Source: an uncultured Eubacterium sp.
GTDB taxonomy: Bacteria; Bacillota; Clostridia; Lachnospirales; Lachnospiraceae
Length of the DNA: 46,239 nt
Assembly: GCA_900552795.1 (NCBI GenBank)
Contig: USBB01000019.1
Location: 1 to 46,239 of the forward strand
Reading direction: 5' to 3'
The position numbers were made by a program, and so were the translations under genes. How positions within the stretch are numbered: the first letter of the stretch is position 1; each line of letters opens with the position of its first letter. Shown here one piece after another: positions 34,761 to 43,223 of the stretch. Under the pieces are notes generated by a model that ran no database searches, was not told the DNA's origin, and saw only the letters and a program-made list of their open reading frames with translations.

Positions 34761-36044
34761 TTACTTATTTTCAAGTATTTTTTCAATACTTACAATCTTT
34801 ACGCATAAAACAAATAAATCAGCAGCCATAGCCATCTCCTCAGGTGTAGGGAATGATGGTGCAATTCTTATATTACTGTCTTTAGGGTCCTTTCCATATG
34901 GGAATGTTGCGCCAGCATTTGTAAGTGTAACTCCTGCTTCCTTACATTTTGCAACAATTTTCTTTGCACATCCCTCCATAGCATCGAAAGAAATAAAATA
35001 TCCTCCCTTTGGATTTGACCATTCACCAATACCACAGCCGCCAAGCTCCTCGTCAAACACTTTAAGCACAGCTTCAAATTTCGGTCTCATCTCGTCCGCA
35101 TGTTTCATCATATGAACTTTAAGCCCGTCAATATTTTTGAAATATTTTACATGTCTCAACTGATTAATCTTATCATGACCTATAGTCTGAATTGTAAGCT
35201 GCTTCTTAATATCATCAATGTTTGCTTTTGATGCTGCAAGTGCTGCTATACCTGAACCTGGAAAACTTACCTTTGATGTTGAGGCAAACTCAAATACCAT
35301 ATCAGGATTTCCTGCTTTTTCACATTCTGATATTATGTCAAGAAGAGTATCAGCACCTTCTGCATATAAATCATGAATTGCATATGCATTATCCCAGAAA
35401 ATTCTGAAATCTTTTGCTGCCGGCTTAAGAGCAGCCATTCTCTTTACAGTATCATCTGAATATGTGTAACCCTGTGGATTAGAATATTTAGGAACACACC
35501 ATATACCCTTAATGCTGTCATCTTCGCTGACTAAATTCTCTATCATATCCATATCAGGGCCTGTCTCTGACATAGGTATGTTAATCATCTCAAAACCAAA
35601 TCTCTCAGTTATGGCAAAATGTCTGTCATATCCAGGTACAGGACACAAAAATTTAACCTTATCAAGCTTACACCACGGTGTGCTTCCTAAAATACCATGT
35701 GTATAGGCTCTTGAAATCTGATCATACATAATACTTAAGCTGGCGTTACCATACACAATAACATGTTCAGGAGTTGTATTCATCATCTCTGCCATAAGTC
35801 TTTTTGCTTCAGGAATACCGTCTAAAACACCGTAATTTCTGCAATCAGTTCCATTCTCAGAAATTAATTCTGATGAACTATTTATCACATCAAGCATATC
35901 AAGCGATACATTAAGCTGCTTTGCTGATGGCTTACCTCTTGACATATCAAGAGCCAATCCCTTTGACTTAGCTTCTTCGTATCTTTCATCAAGCTCACTT
36001 TTTAACTGCAATAATTCTTCTTTACTCATTTCCTTGTACTGCAT
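34761..36044 (-). CDS. Aminotransferase, subgroup 1c aspartate aminotransferase-like
   Basis: PLP-dependent transaminase of 427 aa. The PLP-binding Lys is in FASTSKVSFPGSG, the cofactor-ring Asp-Asn-Ala-Tyr in IFWDNAYAIHDL, and the phosphate- or carboxylate-binding Arg near SNIRIAPSFPT. The N-terminal LDMSRGKPSAKQL is characteristic of the bacterial aspartate aminotransferase subgroup once annotated as alanine-glyoxylate or MocR-like aminotransferases. ATG 36044 has AGGAGG six bases upstream; the frame to 36104 lacks a site. The aspartate/2-oxoglutarate activity is inferred from the family. Confidence 0.88.
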   Translation of the reverse strand: MQYKEMSKEELLQLKSELDERYEEAKSKGLALDMSRGKPSAKQLNVSLDMLDVINSSSELISENGTDCRNYGVLDGIPEAKRLMAEMMNTTPEHVIVYGNASLSIMYDQISRAYTHGILGSTPWCKLDKVKFLCPVPGYDRHFAITERFGFEMINIPMSETGPDMDMIENLVSEDDSIKGIWCVPKYSNPQGYTYSDDTVKRMAALKPAAKDFRIFWDNAYAIHDLYAEGADTLLDIISECEKAGNPDMVFEFASTSKVSFPGSGIAALAASKANIDDIKKQLTIQTIGHDKINQLRHVKYFKNIDGLKVHMMKHADEMRPKFEAVLKVFDEELGGCGIGEWSNPKGGYFISFDAMEGCAKKIVAKCKEAGVTLTNAGATFPYGKDPKDSNIRIAPSFPTPEEMAMAADLFVLCVKIVSIEKILENK

Positions 36045-36123
36045 ATATGTCCTCCTAAAATTATTCATATAGTAAACCTTATGTATTTTACACTGAAAAA
36101 GCATTTATTGCAAGGAAATACAT

Positions 36124-36169
36124 AAAAAATCCCAAAAGACCGACAATTTTATCTGTCTTTTGGGATTAA
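36124..36169 (-). terminator. Intrinsic terminator of rny
   Basis: Minus strand: AATCCCAAAAGAC pairs perfectly with GTCTTTTGGGATT around a 14-base loop and is followed by TTTTTATG. It starts about 25 bases after the rny stop. Confidence 0.9.
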
Positions 36170-36192
36170 TTTAATCATGAACTATAATTATT

Positions 36193-37740
36193 CTACTTGG
36201 CATAATCAACAACTCTTGATTCGCGAATTACGCTAATCTTAATTTGTCCAGGATAATCCATTTGATCTTCAATCTGCTTAGATATATCCCTTGCCATAAG
36301 TACCATATCTGAATCAGTAACAACTTCAGGAACAACCATAACTCGAATCTCTCTACCCGCCTGAATGGCAAATGATTTTTCAACTCCCTTAAAGGAATTG
36401 GTAATATCTTCTAATTGTTTAAGTCTGTTTGTATAAGTTTCTAACGTTTCTCTTCTTGCACCCGGTCTTGCTGCTGAAATTGTATCCGCAGCCTGTACAA
36501 TACAAGCAATTAAGCTTTCCGGTTCAACGTCACCATGATGTGCTTCTACAGCATTAATTACGATTGGAGATTCTTTGTATTTTCTGCAAAGATCAACACC
36601 AATCTGAATATGTGAGCCCTCTGTCTCATGATCAATAGATTTACCTATATCATGCAATAAACCGGCACGCTTAGCCATCTTTATATCAACGCCAATTTCA
36701 CCGGCCAACAAACCAGAGAGCTGTGCCACTTCTATAGAATGCTTTAATGCATTCTGTCCGTAGCTTGTTCTAAAACGCATTCTACCCAGTAATCTTACTA
36801 ATTCTGGATGGATACCATGAACACCAACTTCTAAAGTTGCGGCTTCACCTTCTTCTTTAATTAAAACTTCTACTTCTTTTTGAGCTTTCTCCACCATTTC
36901 TTCAATTCTTGCCGGATGAATACGACCGTCAAGAATTAATTTTTCAAGTGCAATTCTTGCAACCTCTCTTCTGATTGGATCAAAGCCTGATAAAACTACA
37001 GCCTCAGGAGTATCATCAATAATAAGCTCCACCCCTGTAAGCGTCTCTAAAGTACGAATATTACGTCCTTCACGACCTATAATACGGCCTTTCATTTCAT
37101 CACTTGGAAGCTGAACTACAGAAATAGTTGTCTCTGCCACATGGTCAGCAGCGCATCTTTGAATTGCTGAAACAACATACTCCTTAGCTTTCTTATCTGC
37201 TTCCTCTTTTGCCCTGCTCTCTAATGTTTTAATCATCACAGCAGTATCATGTTTAACTTCGTCTTCAACAGTCTTTAATAGATATTCTTTTGCCTGTTCG
37301 GAGGTTAATCCTGAGATTCTTTCTAATTCCTGTTGCCTTTTCTGTCCAAGTTCATCTACCTTCTGCTTCATTCTACCAAGTTCTTCTTCTTTCTTGGTAA
37401 TGCTCAAGTCACGCTTTTCAACAGCTTCAATCTTCTTGTCAAGAGTTTCTTCCTTAGAAAGTACACGCTTCTCATACTTCTGTAATTCAGCACGTCTCTC
37501 CTTAGTCTCTTTATCAAGCTCATTTCTTGTTCTTAAAGATTCCTCTTTAACTTCCAAAAGAGCTTCTTTCTTCTTTGCTTCAGCTGTCTTTAATGCTTCA
37601 TCTATTATTTCTCTGGCCTTATCATTAGCGTTACCAATCTTGGTATCGTTAGCTTTCTTCTGAATATTAGAAGATATAAGCCATGAAACAGGTGCGACTA
37701 TCACTATTGTAGCGAATACAGCGATAATAACTGGTAGCAC
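36193..37740 (-). CDS. rny: Ribonuclease Y
   Basis: Membrane-bound endoribonuclease that starts mRNA decay in Firmicutes. Order: N-terminal membrane helix (about 3-24), a long charged coiled coil (about 30-190), a KH RNA-binding domain (MKGRIIGREGRNIRTLETLTG, near 215), and an HD metal-dependent hydrolase domain with His in HSIEVAQLSG and HD in LLHDIGK. 515 aa is standard. The start is GTG 37740, supported by AAGGAGG seven bases upstream. It follows recA-recX, its common place in Clostridia. Confidence 0.98.
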   Translation of the reverse strand: MLPVIIAVFATIVIVAPVSWLISSNIQKKANDTKIGNANDKAREIIDEALKTAEAKKKEALLEVKEESLRTRNELDKETKERRAELQKYEKRVLSKEETLDKKIEAVEKRDLSITKKEEELGRMKQKVDELGQKRQQELERISGLTSEQAKEYLLKTVEDEVKHDTAVMIKTLESRAKEEADKKAKEYVVSAIQRCAADHVAETTISVVQLPSDEMKGRIIGREGRNIRTLETLTGVELIIDDTPEAVVLSGFDPIRREVARIALEKLILDGRIHPARIEEMVEKAQKEVEVLIKEEGEAATLEVGVHGIHPELVRLLGRMRFRTSYGQNALKHSIEVAQLSGLLAGEIGVDIKMAKRAGLLHDIGKSIDHETEGSHIQIGVDLCRKYKESPIVINAVEAHHGDVEPESLIACIVQAADTISAARPGARRETLETYTNRLKQLEDITNSFKGVEKSFAIQAGREIRVMVVPEVVTDSDMVLMARDISKQIEDQMDYPGQIKISVIRESRVVDYAK

Positions 37741-37835
37741 AGGAGCACCTCCTTATTTAGTTTTCATTGTACAAACATACAATAAGCTAATTTTATACTT
37801 ATTTTTTTACATTGTCAAGAAAATTAGGTGTTTAA

Positions 37836-38468
37836 TCAATAGTTAACCACAACATCAAGTACTTTTTTGATAATATCAACCTGAAAACCTTTTCTGTAAA
37901 AATATGCTATAATTTTTTGTTTTTCTTTATAATCCAAATTTTTATCGTCATACTTTTGTATTTTCTTTTTCATCTGTTTTAAAACAATATCATATTCATA
38001 ATTATCTATATCATCGCCGCCAAAAAAATCAGAAAAAGCTTTTTCTATTATACTGTCATCTATCTCCTTACTTTTAAGAAATGATTTAATCATCTTTCGA
38101 CTCTTTGATGACGACTTAAAAGTTATATAATTGAAGGAATATCTGTAATCATCTATATATCCATACTTTTCCACATAGCTTATAGCTGCATCTATACAAT
38201 TATCAGGATAATAACCTTTTTTTAGCTTATTTATAAGTTCTGCCCTTGTGTAATCTTTATTTTTTAAAAGCGACATAGCCCTTATAACTGCTCGCTTGGA
38301 TAATAACTTTATAAGCTCGTCATAAGTACTATCATCAATTATTCTCTGTACACTTATATTAAACTTCCTAAGCTCTCCCTTATAAACCGAAAAAGCTTCT
38401 TTATAGTCAATATAAACCAAAACTTTCTTAGCTGTAAGCTCCTTTATATCTGTTACAATACCACTCAT
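37836..38468 (-). CDS. recX: RecA regulator RecX
   Basis: RecX binds RecA filaments and limits recombinase activity. The protein is built of tandem three-helix repeats; AMSLLKNKDYTRAELINKLKKGY and the Cys-x-Asp-Ala-Ala-x-x-Tyr-x-x-x-x-Gly-Tyr-Ile-Asp-Asp motif are clear. About 210 aa is normal for clostridia. ATG 38468 is used; GTG 38477 is in frame and neither has a clear ribosome binding site, which fits translation coupled to recA, 18 bases upstream. Confidence 0.93.
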   Translation of the reverse strand: MSGIVTDIKELTAKKVLVYIDYKEAFSVYKGELRKFNISVQRIIDDSTYDELIKLLSKRAVIRAMSLLKNKDYTRAELINKLKKGYYPDNCIDAAISYVEKYGYIDDYRYSFNYITFKSSSKSRKMIKSFLKSKEIDDSIIEKAFSDFFGGDDIDNYEYDIVLKQMKKKIQKYDDKNLDYKEKQKIIAYFYRKGFQVDIIKKVLDVVVNY

Positions 38469-38486
38469 ATTAACCACTAATACTTA

Positions 38487-39563
38487 TCAGGCTTCTTCCT
38501 TCTTCTTTGCAGACTTTGCTTTAGTTTTTTCATCATTATCTTCATCTGAAACAGATTCTTCCAATATATCGTCACTAAAATAATGGGCTCTTACCTGACT
38601 TTCAATCTCCTGCATTATATCAGGATGTCCGCTTAAGAATATCTTTGCGTTCTCCCTGCCCTGTCCTATCTTTTCACCATTATAAGCAAACCATGCTCCG
38701 CTCTTTTGCACAACATTAATTGCTGTTGCTAAATCAAGAATATCACCCTCTGTAGAAATGCCCTTTCCAAACATAATATCAAATTCAGCTTCCTTAAATG
38801 GAGGCGCCACCTTATTCTTAACAACCTTTACTCTTGTTCTGTTGCCGACTACCTCTCCACCCTGCTTTAATGTCTCAATTCTCCTTACGTCCATTCTTAC
38901 CGACGCATAAAACTTCAATGCTCTTCCTCCTGTGGTAGTCTCAGGATTTCCGAACATTACTCCCACCTTTTCTCTTAACTGATTAATAAAAATAACAACA
39001 CAATTATTCTTGCTGACAACAGGTGTAAGCTTCCTCAATGCCTGCGACATAAGACGTGCCTGTAAACCTACATGTGAATCTCCCATATCACCGTCAATCT
39101 CTGCCTTAGGCACAAGCGCGGCAACTGAATCCACTATAATAATATCAACCGCACCTGAGCGCACCATTGTCTCAGTTATCTCAAGTGCCTGCTCACCGCT
39201 GTCCGGCTGTGATATATATAAATTATCAATATCAACTCCGATATTCTTAGCATATACCGGATCAAGTGCATGTTCAGCATCTATGAAGCCTGCTATACCG
39301 CCTCTTTTCTGAACCTCTGCCACCATATGCAGTGCAACCGTAGTTTTACCGCTTGATTCCGGTCCGTATATTTCAACAACCCTTCCCTTAGGAACTCCTC
39401 CAAGACCTAATGCAATATCAAGACTGAGTGAACCTGTAGGAACAGATTCAACGTTCATATTAGCAGTCGATTCTCCCAGTTTCATAACCGACCCCTTACC
39501 AAACTGCTTCTCAATATTAGCTAATGCGGCATCCAATGCTTTCATCTTCTCTTCTTTTAACAT
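38487..39563 (-). CDS. recA: Recombinase A
   Basis: RecA forms ATP-dependent filaments on single-stranded DNA for strand exchange and triggers LexA cleavage. Walker A GPESSGKTTV, the L1/L2 loop segments (INQLREKVGVMFGNPETTTGG) and the N-terminal ALANIEKQFGKGSVM are all intact; the C-terminus is acidic then Lys/Ala-rich. ATG 39563 (358 aa) has GGAGG eight bases upstream; the longer frame to 39590 enters the LexA box region. Two LexA-like boxes lie in the promoter, so SOS induction is expected. Confidence 0.99.
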   Translation of the reverse strand: MLKEEKMKALDAALANIEKQFGKGSVMKLGESTANMNVESVPTGSLSLDIALGLGGVPKGRVVEIYGPESSGKTTVALHMVAEVQKRGGIAGFIDAEHALDPVYAKNIGVDIDNLYISQPDSGEQALEITETMVRSGAVDIIIVDSVAALVPKAEIDGDMGDSHVGLQARLMSQALRKLTPVVSKNNCVVIFINQLREKVGVMFGNPETTTGGRALKFYASVRMDVRRIETLKQGGEVVGNRTRVKVVKNKVAPPFKEAEFDIMFGKGISTEGDILDLATAINVVQKSGAWFAYNGEKIGQGRENAKIFLSGHPDIMQEIESQVRAHYFSDDILEESVSDEDNDEKTKAKSAKKKEEA

Positions 39564-39583
39564 ATAAAAATCCTCCATCGTTA

Positions 39584-39656
39584 TGAACATGCGTTCGTTA
39601 TAAATATATTATATCATTTCAGCTATAATGTCAATACTTTTGCGAATATTTGTTCG
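39584..39656 (-). promoter_or_regulatory. recA promoter with two LexA-like boxes
   Basis: Box 1 (39584-39597) reads CGAACGCATGTTCA on the minus strand, matching the Firmicute SOS box CGAACRNRYGTTYC except at the last base. Box 2 (39643-39656) reads CGAACAAATATTCG, one internal change. Between them are TTGACA (39629-39634) and TATAAT (39608-39613) with a 15-base gap; TAATAT two bases further gives the ideal 17. LexA on the two boxes would bracket the polymerase site. Confidence 0.8.
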
Positions 39657-39683
39657 GAAATTTGTGTCATTTTTCTTGATATA

Positions 39684-39741
39684 TGATTACAGTGTCAAAA
39701 GGTCTTGAGCCCACTTGTGTTTTGCACTACCACTGTAATCT
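39684..39741 (+). repeat. Dispersed repeat, copy C, bounded by inverted ends
   Basis: Begins GATTACAGTGTCAAAAGGTC and ends CACTGTAATC, so its two ends form a 10-bp inverted repeat, giving a closed 56-58-bp unit. This is the most complete copy. It lies just upstream of the recA regulatory region. Confidence 0.7.
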
Positions 39742-39836
39742 TAATATGATAATAACACATTCATATACGTTTGTAAATATATTTTTATTATTTTTAATAT
39801 ATAAACATGACATAGCTGCATTATAACCCTGTTATA

Positions 39837-39922
39837 TAAAAAAGCGTCAATTGCAATATGAAGAATTTTGCCAGACAAAAAAGTCCAAACAAAACTTTCC
39901 ACCACACATTGACGCTTTAATA
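39837..39922 (-). terminator. Long-armed terminator or structured RNA after nagB
   Basis: Minus strand: AAAGCGTCAA pairs with TTGACGCTTT, followed by further T residues, closing a loop of about 60 bases. Inside, GGAAAGTTTTG pairs partly with CAAAATTCTTC and GGAC with GTCT, so the whole segment may fold into one long hairpin. Confidence 0.65.
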
Positions 39923-39965
39923 TATCATTTAATAATACGGCTTTAATATTGATATTTTATGCAAA

Positions 39966-40691
39966 TCAAAGCATTGACGCTGCTGCTTCATCAACAAAAA
40001 CTGTCACGTCAGGATGAAGCTGTAATACTGATGCCGGACACTGAGGTGTAACCGGGCCTTTGACCATATCATGTACAGCCTGAGCCTTAGCTTGACCGGT
40101 AGCAACAAGAATAATCTTTCTTGCTTTCATAATAGAACCAATCCCCATGCTTATTGCAAAACGCGGAACTTCTTCCTTATTTGAAAAAAATCTCTGATTC
40201 GCTTCAATAGTACTTTCTGTAAGAGCAACCTTATGTGTCAGCATAGGAAATTCATCACATGGCTCATTAAATGCAATGTGTCCGTTGTTGCCAATGCCAA
40301 GAATCTGGACATCTATTCCTCCTGCAGCATCAATCATTTTATCATAATTTACACCCTCACTATCTATGTCCTCTGCTGTGCCGCAAGGAACATGAACAGC
40401 GTCTTCATTAATATTAATTCCGCAAAATAAATTTTTCTGCATAAAATAATAATAGCTCTGAGGATGCTCATGTGTTAAACCGATATACTCATCAAGATTA
40501 AATGTTGTTACTTTAGAAAAATCAACAATCCCCTTTTTATACATTTCAATAAGACAATTATAAACCGGAATAGGTGAAGAACCTGTAGCAAGTCCTAAAA
40601 CACTGTCCGGCTTAGATATAACCTGAGCGGCAAAAACACTCGCAGCAGCCTGTCCTATCCTCTGTTCATCCTTGTAAACTCCTACATTCAT
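39966..40691 (-). CDS. nagB: Glucosamine-6-phosphate deaminase
   Basis: Converts glucosamine 6-phosphate to fructose 6-phosphate and ammonia, feeding amino sugars into glycolysis. LGLATGSSP binds phosphate, FNLDEYIGL carries the catalytic Asp, and LGIGNNGHIAFNEP includes the Glu/His relay. At 241 aa it is the short Gram-positive form without the C-terminal allosteric extension of the E. coli enzyme. AAGGAG lies before ATG 40691. No nagA is adjacent. Confidence 0.97.
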   Translation of the reverse strand: MNVGVYKDEQRIGQAAASVFAAQVISKPDSVLGLATGSSPIPVYNCLIEMYKKGIVDFSKVTTFNLDEYIGLTHEHPQSYYYFMQKNLFCGININEDAVHVPCGTAEDIDSEGVNYDKMIDAAGGIDVQILGIGNNGHIAFNEPCDEFPMLTHKVALTESTIEANQRFFSNKEEVPRFAISMGIGSIMKARKIILVATGQAKAQAVHDMVKGPVTPQCPASVLQLHPDVTVFVDEAAASML

Positions 40692-40778
40692 AATTTTTTA
40701 CTCCTTACTATTTATTATATATTATTTATTTTTAATTTTTATCGGTTCAATTTCTGCTGCTGCCATTTTTGTGTTTTA

Positions 40779-41288
40779 TTATTTTATGCAATCATATACT
40801 AAATTTAATGCTTCATAAGCAGCCTGATTCCTAATTTTCGCCCTGTCACCATCAAAATTAAATTTTTTTACTGTGACATATCCATTTACACAGCAACTGA
40901 TGTAAACCAGTCCTACCGGCTTTCCATCCTCCGTATCAGGGCCTGCAACGCCTGTAACCGCAACACACACGTCTGCGGCGGCGGCATCAGCACCGCCTTT
41001 TGCCATCTCAAATGCAGTTTCTTTGCTGACTGCAAAATATTTTTTTAATGTTTGTTCTTTAACTCCCAAAAGCTCATGCTTTGCATTGTCTGAATACGTA
41101 ATATAGCCCTGCTTAAATACAGATGATGCTCCTGCAACATTTACTATTGCAGAAGCCACAAGACCTGCTGTACATGATTCTGCTGTTGTTATCAGCATTT
41201 TTCTTTTTTTTAAGAGTTCTACAACCTTTTGCTCAATACTTTTTTGTTCAACAGATTCTTCTTTTGTATTTTCTGCCAAATCTGTCAT
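40779..41288 (-). CDS. pncC: CinA C-terminal domain protein, nicotinamide-nucleotide amidase
   Basis: PncC deamidates nicotinamide mononucleotide to nicotinate mononucleotide, recycling NAD breakdown products. The family motif TAESCTAGLVASAI and GYITYSDNAKHELLGV are present, with AVTGVAGPDTEDGKPVG as the conserved loop. The protein is a stand-alone C-terminal domain (169 aa), lacking the N-terminal CinA (MoeA-like) part. Its ATG overlaps the pgsA stop (ATGA). pgsA-cinA-recA neighbourhoods are common in Firmicutes, and recA is the next gene but one. Confidence 0.93.
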   Translation of the reverse strand: MTDLAENTKEESVEQKSIEQKVVELLKKRKMLITTAESCTAGLVASAIVNVAGASSVFKQGYITYSDNAKHELLGVKEQTLKKYFAVSKETAFEMAKGGADAAAADVCVAVTGVAGPDTEDGKPVGLVYISCCVNGYVTVKKFNFDGDRAKIRNQAAYEALNLVYDCIK

Positions 41289-41833
41289 TTTAATGAACCT
41301 TCCAAAAATACTTTATAGTTTTTCTTTATGTAATCAATCATTGATATTATTGTAAGTATAAGAGCTATATAAATAAGTACCTGATTAATAACATCCATAT
41401 ACGGTATCGGAGGATTCAAAATCAAACCAATAATCATAGCCATCTGGAATGTTGTCTTAAATTTTCCCCAATAGCTTGCCGCGATTACAACACCGCTGTC
41501 TGAAGCAACAAGTCTTAATCCACTTATTATAAATTCTCTCGCAATTATAATAATTACTATCCATGCAGGCACTTTTCCAAGTCCCACCAACGCTATAAGT
41601 GCAGAACACACAAGCAGCTTATCTGCAAGCGGATCCATAAATTTGCCGAAATTCGTTACAAGATTATATTTTCTTGCTATTTTTCCGTCAAGCAAATCCG
41701 TAAGGCTTGCTATAACAAATACCGCCACCGCAATATATGCGTTTGCCTTACCCCAGAAATCCGTGTACAAAAACACTAAAAACACTGGTATCAGCGCTGT
41801 TCTTAAAACTGTAAGTTTATTTGGTAAATTCAT
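41285..41833 (-). CDS. pgsA: CDP-diacylglycerol-glycerol-3-phosphate 3-phosphatidyltransferase
   Basis: Makes phosphatidylglycerol phosphate in the membrane. The CDP-alcohol phosphatidyltransferase motif is complete: DG-xx-AR, eight residues, G-xxx-D-xxx-D (DGKIARKYNLVTNFGKFMDP then LADK). The protein has about five membrane segments and starts NLPNKLTVLRTALIP, typical of PgsA. ATG 41833 (182 aa) has GAGGAG four to five bases upstream; the longer frame to 41899 enters a hairpin region. It is co-directional with rimO and overlaps pncC. Confidence 0.96.
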   Translation of the reverse strand: MNLPNKLTVLRTALIPVFLVFLYTDFWGKANAYIAVAVFVIASLTDLLDGKIARKYNLVTNFGKFMDPLADKLLVCSALIALVGLGKVPAWIVIIIIAREFIISGLRLVASDSGVVIAASYWGKFKTTFQMAMIIGLILNPPIPYMDVINQVLIYIALILTIISMIDYIKKNYKVFLEGSLK

Positions 41834-41877
41834 TATACTCCTCATTCCTGCGCAAACTTTTATTAATAATATGTTTA

Positions 41878-41896
41878 TGTCAAATGCGCATTGACA
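41878..41896. repeat. Palindrome in the rimO-pgsA gap
   Basis: TGTCAAATGCGCATTGACA: TGTCAA pairs with TTGACA around the self-complementary TGCGCA. It lies just after the rimO stop with no U-run. Confidence 0.55.
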
Positions 41897-41900
41897 CAAA

Positions 41901-43223
41901 TCAGACTATACTGCCTATTAAATCATATTCCTTTGCATGCTCAATATGAACCTTAACCATATCTCCGGACATAAGATTTTCTTTGGAATTTATAAAAACA
42001 TAACCATCCACATTAGGCGCATCCTTATAAGAGCGACCCACATAGACATCATCATCCTCAATTTTTCCTTCTATTATACAGTCAACAATCTTTCCAATCA
42101 TATCGTTTGCGATATCGATTGAGACCTCCTGCTGCAGCTGCATAATTTCATCTCTTCTTACAGCCTTTACATCCTCATCTATCTGTCCGTCCATCTGTGC
42201 CGCAGGCGTATTCTCCTCCGGTGAATATGTAAATACTCCGAGCCTGTCAAATTCCATCTCGTCAACAAACTCATATAGCTGCTCAAAATCCTGCTGTGTC
42301 TCAGTTGGAAAACCGGTTATAAGCGTTGTTCTGAGCGCAATATCAGGAATTTCGCGTCTAAGCTTTCCTATAATTTCTACAAGCTGCTGCTTGTTGGTTC
42401 TTCTGCCCATTTTCCTTAAAATATTGTCGCTTGCATGCTGTATCGGCATATCAAGATAATGACATACCTTAGGCTCATTTTTTATTACTTCAATAAGCTC
42501 ATCGTCTATCTCCTCAGGATAACAGTAAAGTATACGTATCCATTTAAGTTCCTCTATCTTTGCAAGCTCCCTGATAAGCATAGGCAGGCTTTTCTTACCA
42601 TACAAATCCACACCATACATGGTTGTTTCCTGCGCAACGAGAATCAGTTCCTTAACACCTGCATTCACAAGAAATTCAGCCTGTTTTACCAGATATTCAA
42701 CAGTGTAGCTTCTGTAGCTTCCTCGTATCTTTGGTATAATACAATACGTGCAATGCTTATCACAACCCTCGGCAATTTTTAAATATTCATAAAAACCGCC
42801 TGTGGTTATAACTCTGTTCTCATTTGTGACAACCAGTCTGTCTGCATCGTCGGCACATCTGTAACCTTTTCCCTCAAGAACCGAAATTATTGCCTCACCT
42901 ATCTTATCATAAGACGATGTACCAATAAACGCATCTACCTCCGGAATTTCTTTAATAATTTCATCCTGATATCTTTGCGCAAGACAGCCTGCAACAACAA
43001 GAGCTTTGCATACTCCGTCTTTTTTTCTTTCTGCCATCTGCAAAATAGTTTCAATACTCTCCTGCTTGGCATCATTTATAAAACAGCAGGTATTTATTGC
43101 AATAACATCTGCCTGCATTTCATCGTCAGTAAATTCAAACCCTTTTGTTCTTAATATACCAAGCATATTTTCAGTATCTACAAGGTTTTTATCACACCCT
43201 AATGATATAAACATTACCTTCAT
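41901..43223 (-). CDS. rimO: Ribosomal protein S12 methylthiotransferase RimO
   Basis: Radical-SAM enzyme that adds a methylthio group to an Asp of ribosomal protein S12. The N-terminal UPF0004 domain has the RimO-type SLGCDKNLVDTE and further cluster Cys residues; the radical-SAM motif is CDKHCTYC (Cys-x3-Cys-x2-Cys) in EGCDKHCTYCIIPKIRG; a TRAM domain closes the protein. 440 aa is standard. Its ATG lies within TAATG of the muramidase stop, with GGAG upstream, so the two genes are translationally coupled. Confidence 0.97.
   Translation of the reverse strand: MKVMFISLGCDKNLVDTENMLGILRTKGFEFTDDEMQADVIAINTCCFINDAKQESIETILQMAERKKDGVCKALVVAGCLAQRYQDEIIKEIPEVDAFIGTSSYDKIGEAIISVLEGKGYRCADDADRLVVTNENRVITTGGFYEYLKIAEGCDKHCTYCIIPKIRGSYRSYTVEYLVKQAEFLVNAGVKELILVAQETTMYGVDLYGKKSLPMLIRELAKIEELKWIRILYCYPEEIDDELIEVIKNEPKVCHYLDMPIQHASDNILRKMGRRTNKQQLVEIIGKLRREIPDIALRTTLITGFPTETQQDFEQLYEFVDEMEFDRLGVFTYSPEENTPAAQMDGQIDEDVKAVRRDEIMQLQQEVSIDIANDMIGKIVDCIIEGKIEDDDVYVGRSYKDAPNVDGYVFINSKENLMSGDMVKVHIEHAKEYDLIGSIV

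Larger units (their letters stand above)
39564..39965. other. Intergenic region between nagB and recA, 402 bp
   Basis: From right to left on the minus strand it holds the nagB terminator structure (39837-39922), dispersed repeat copy C (39684-39741), and the recA promoter with its SOS boxes. No coding frame is supported. Confidence 0.7.
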
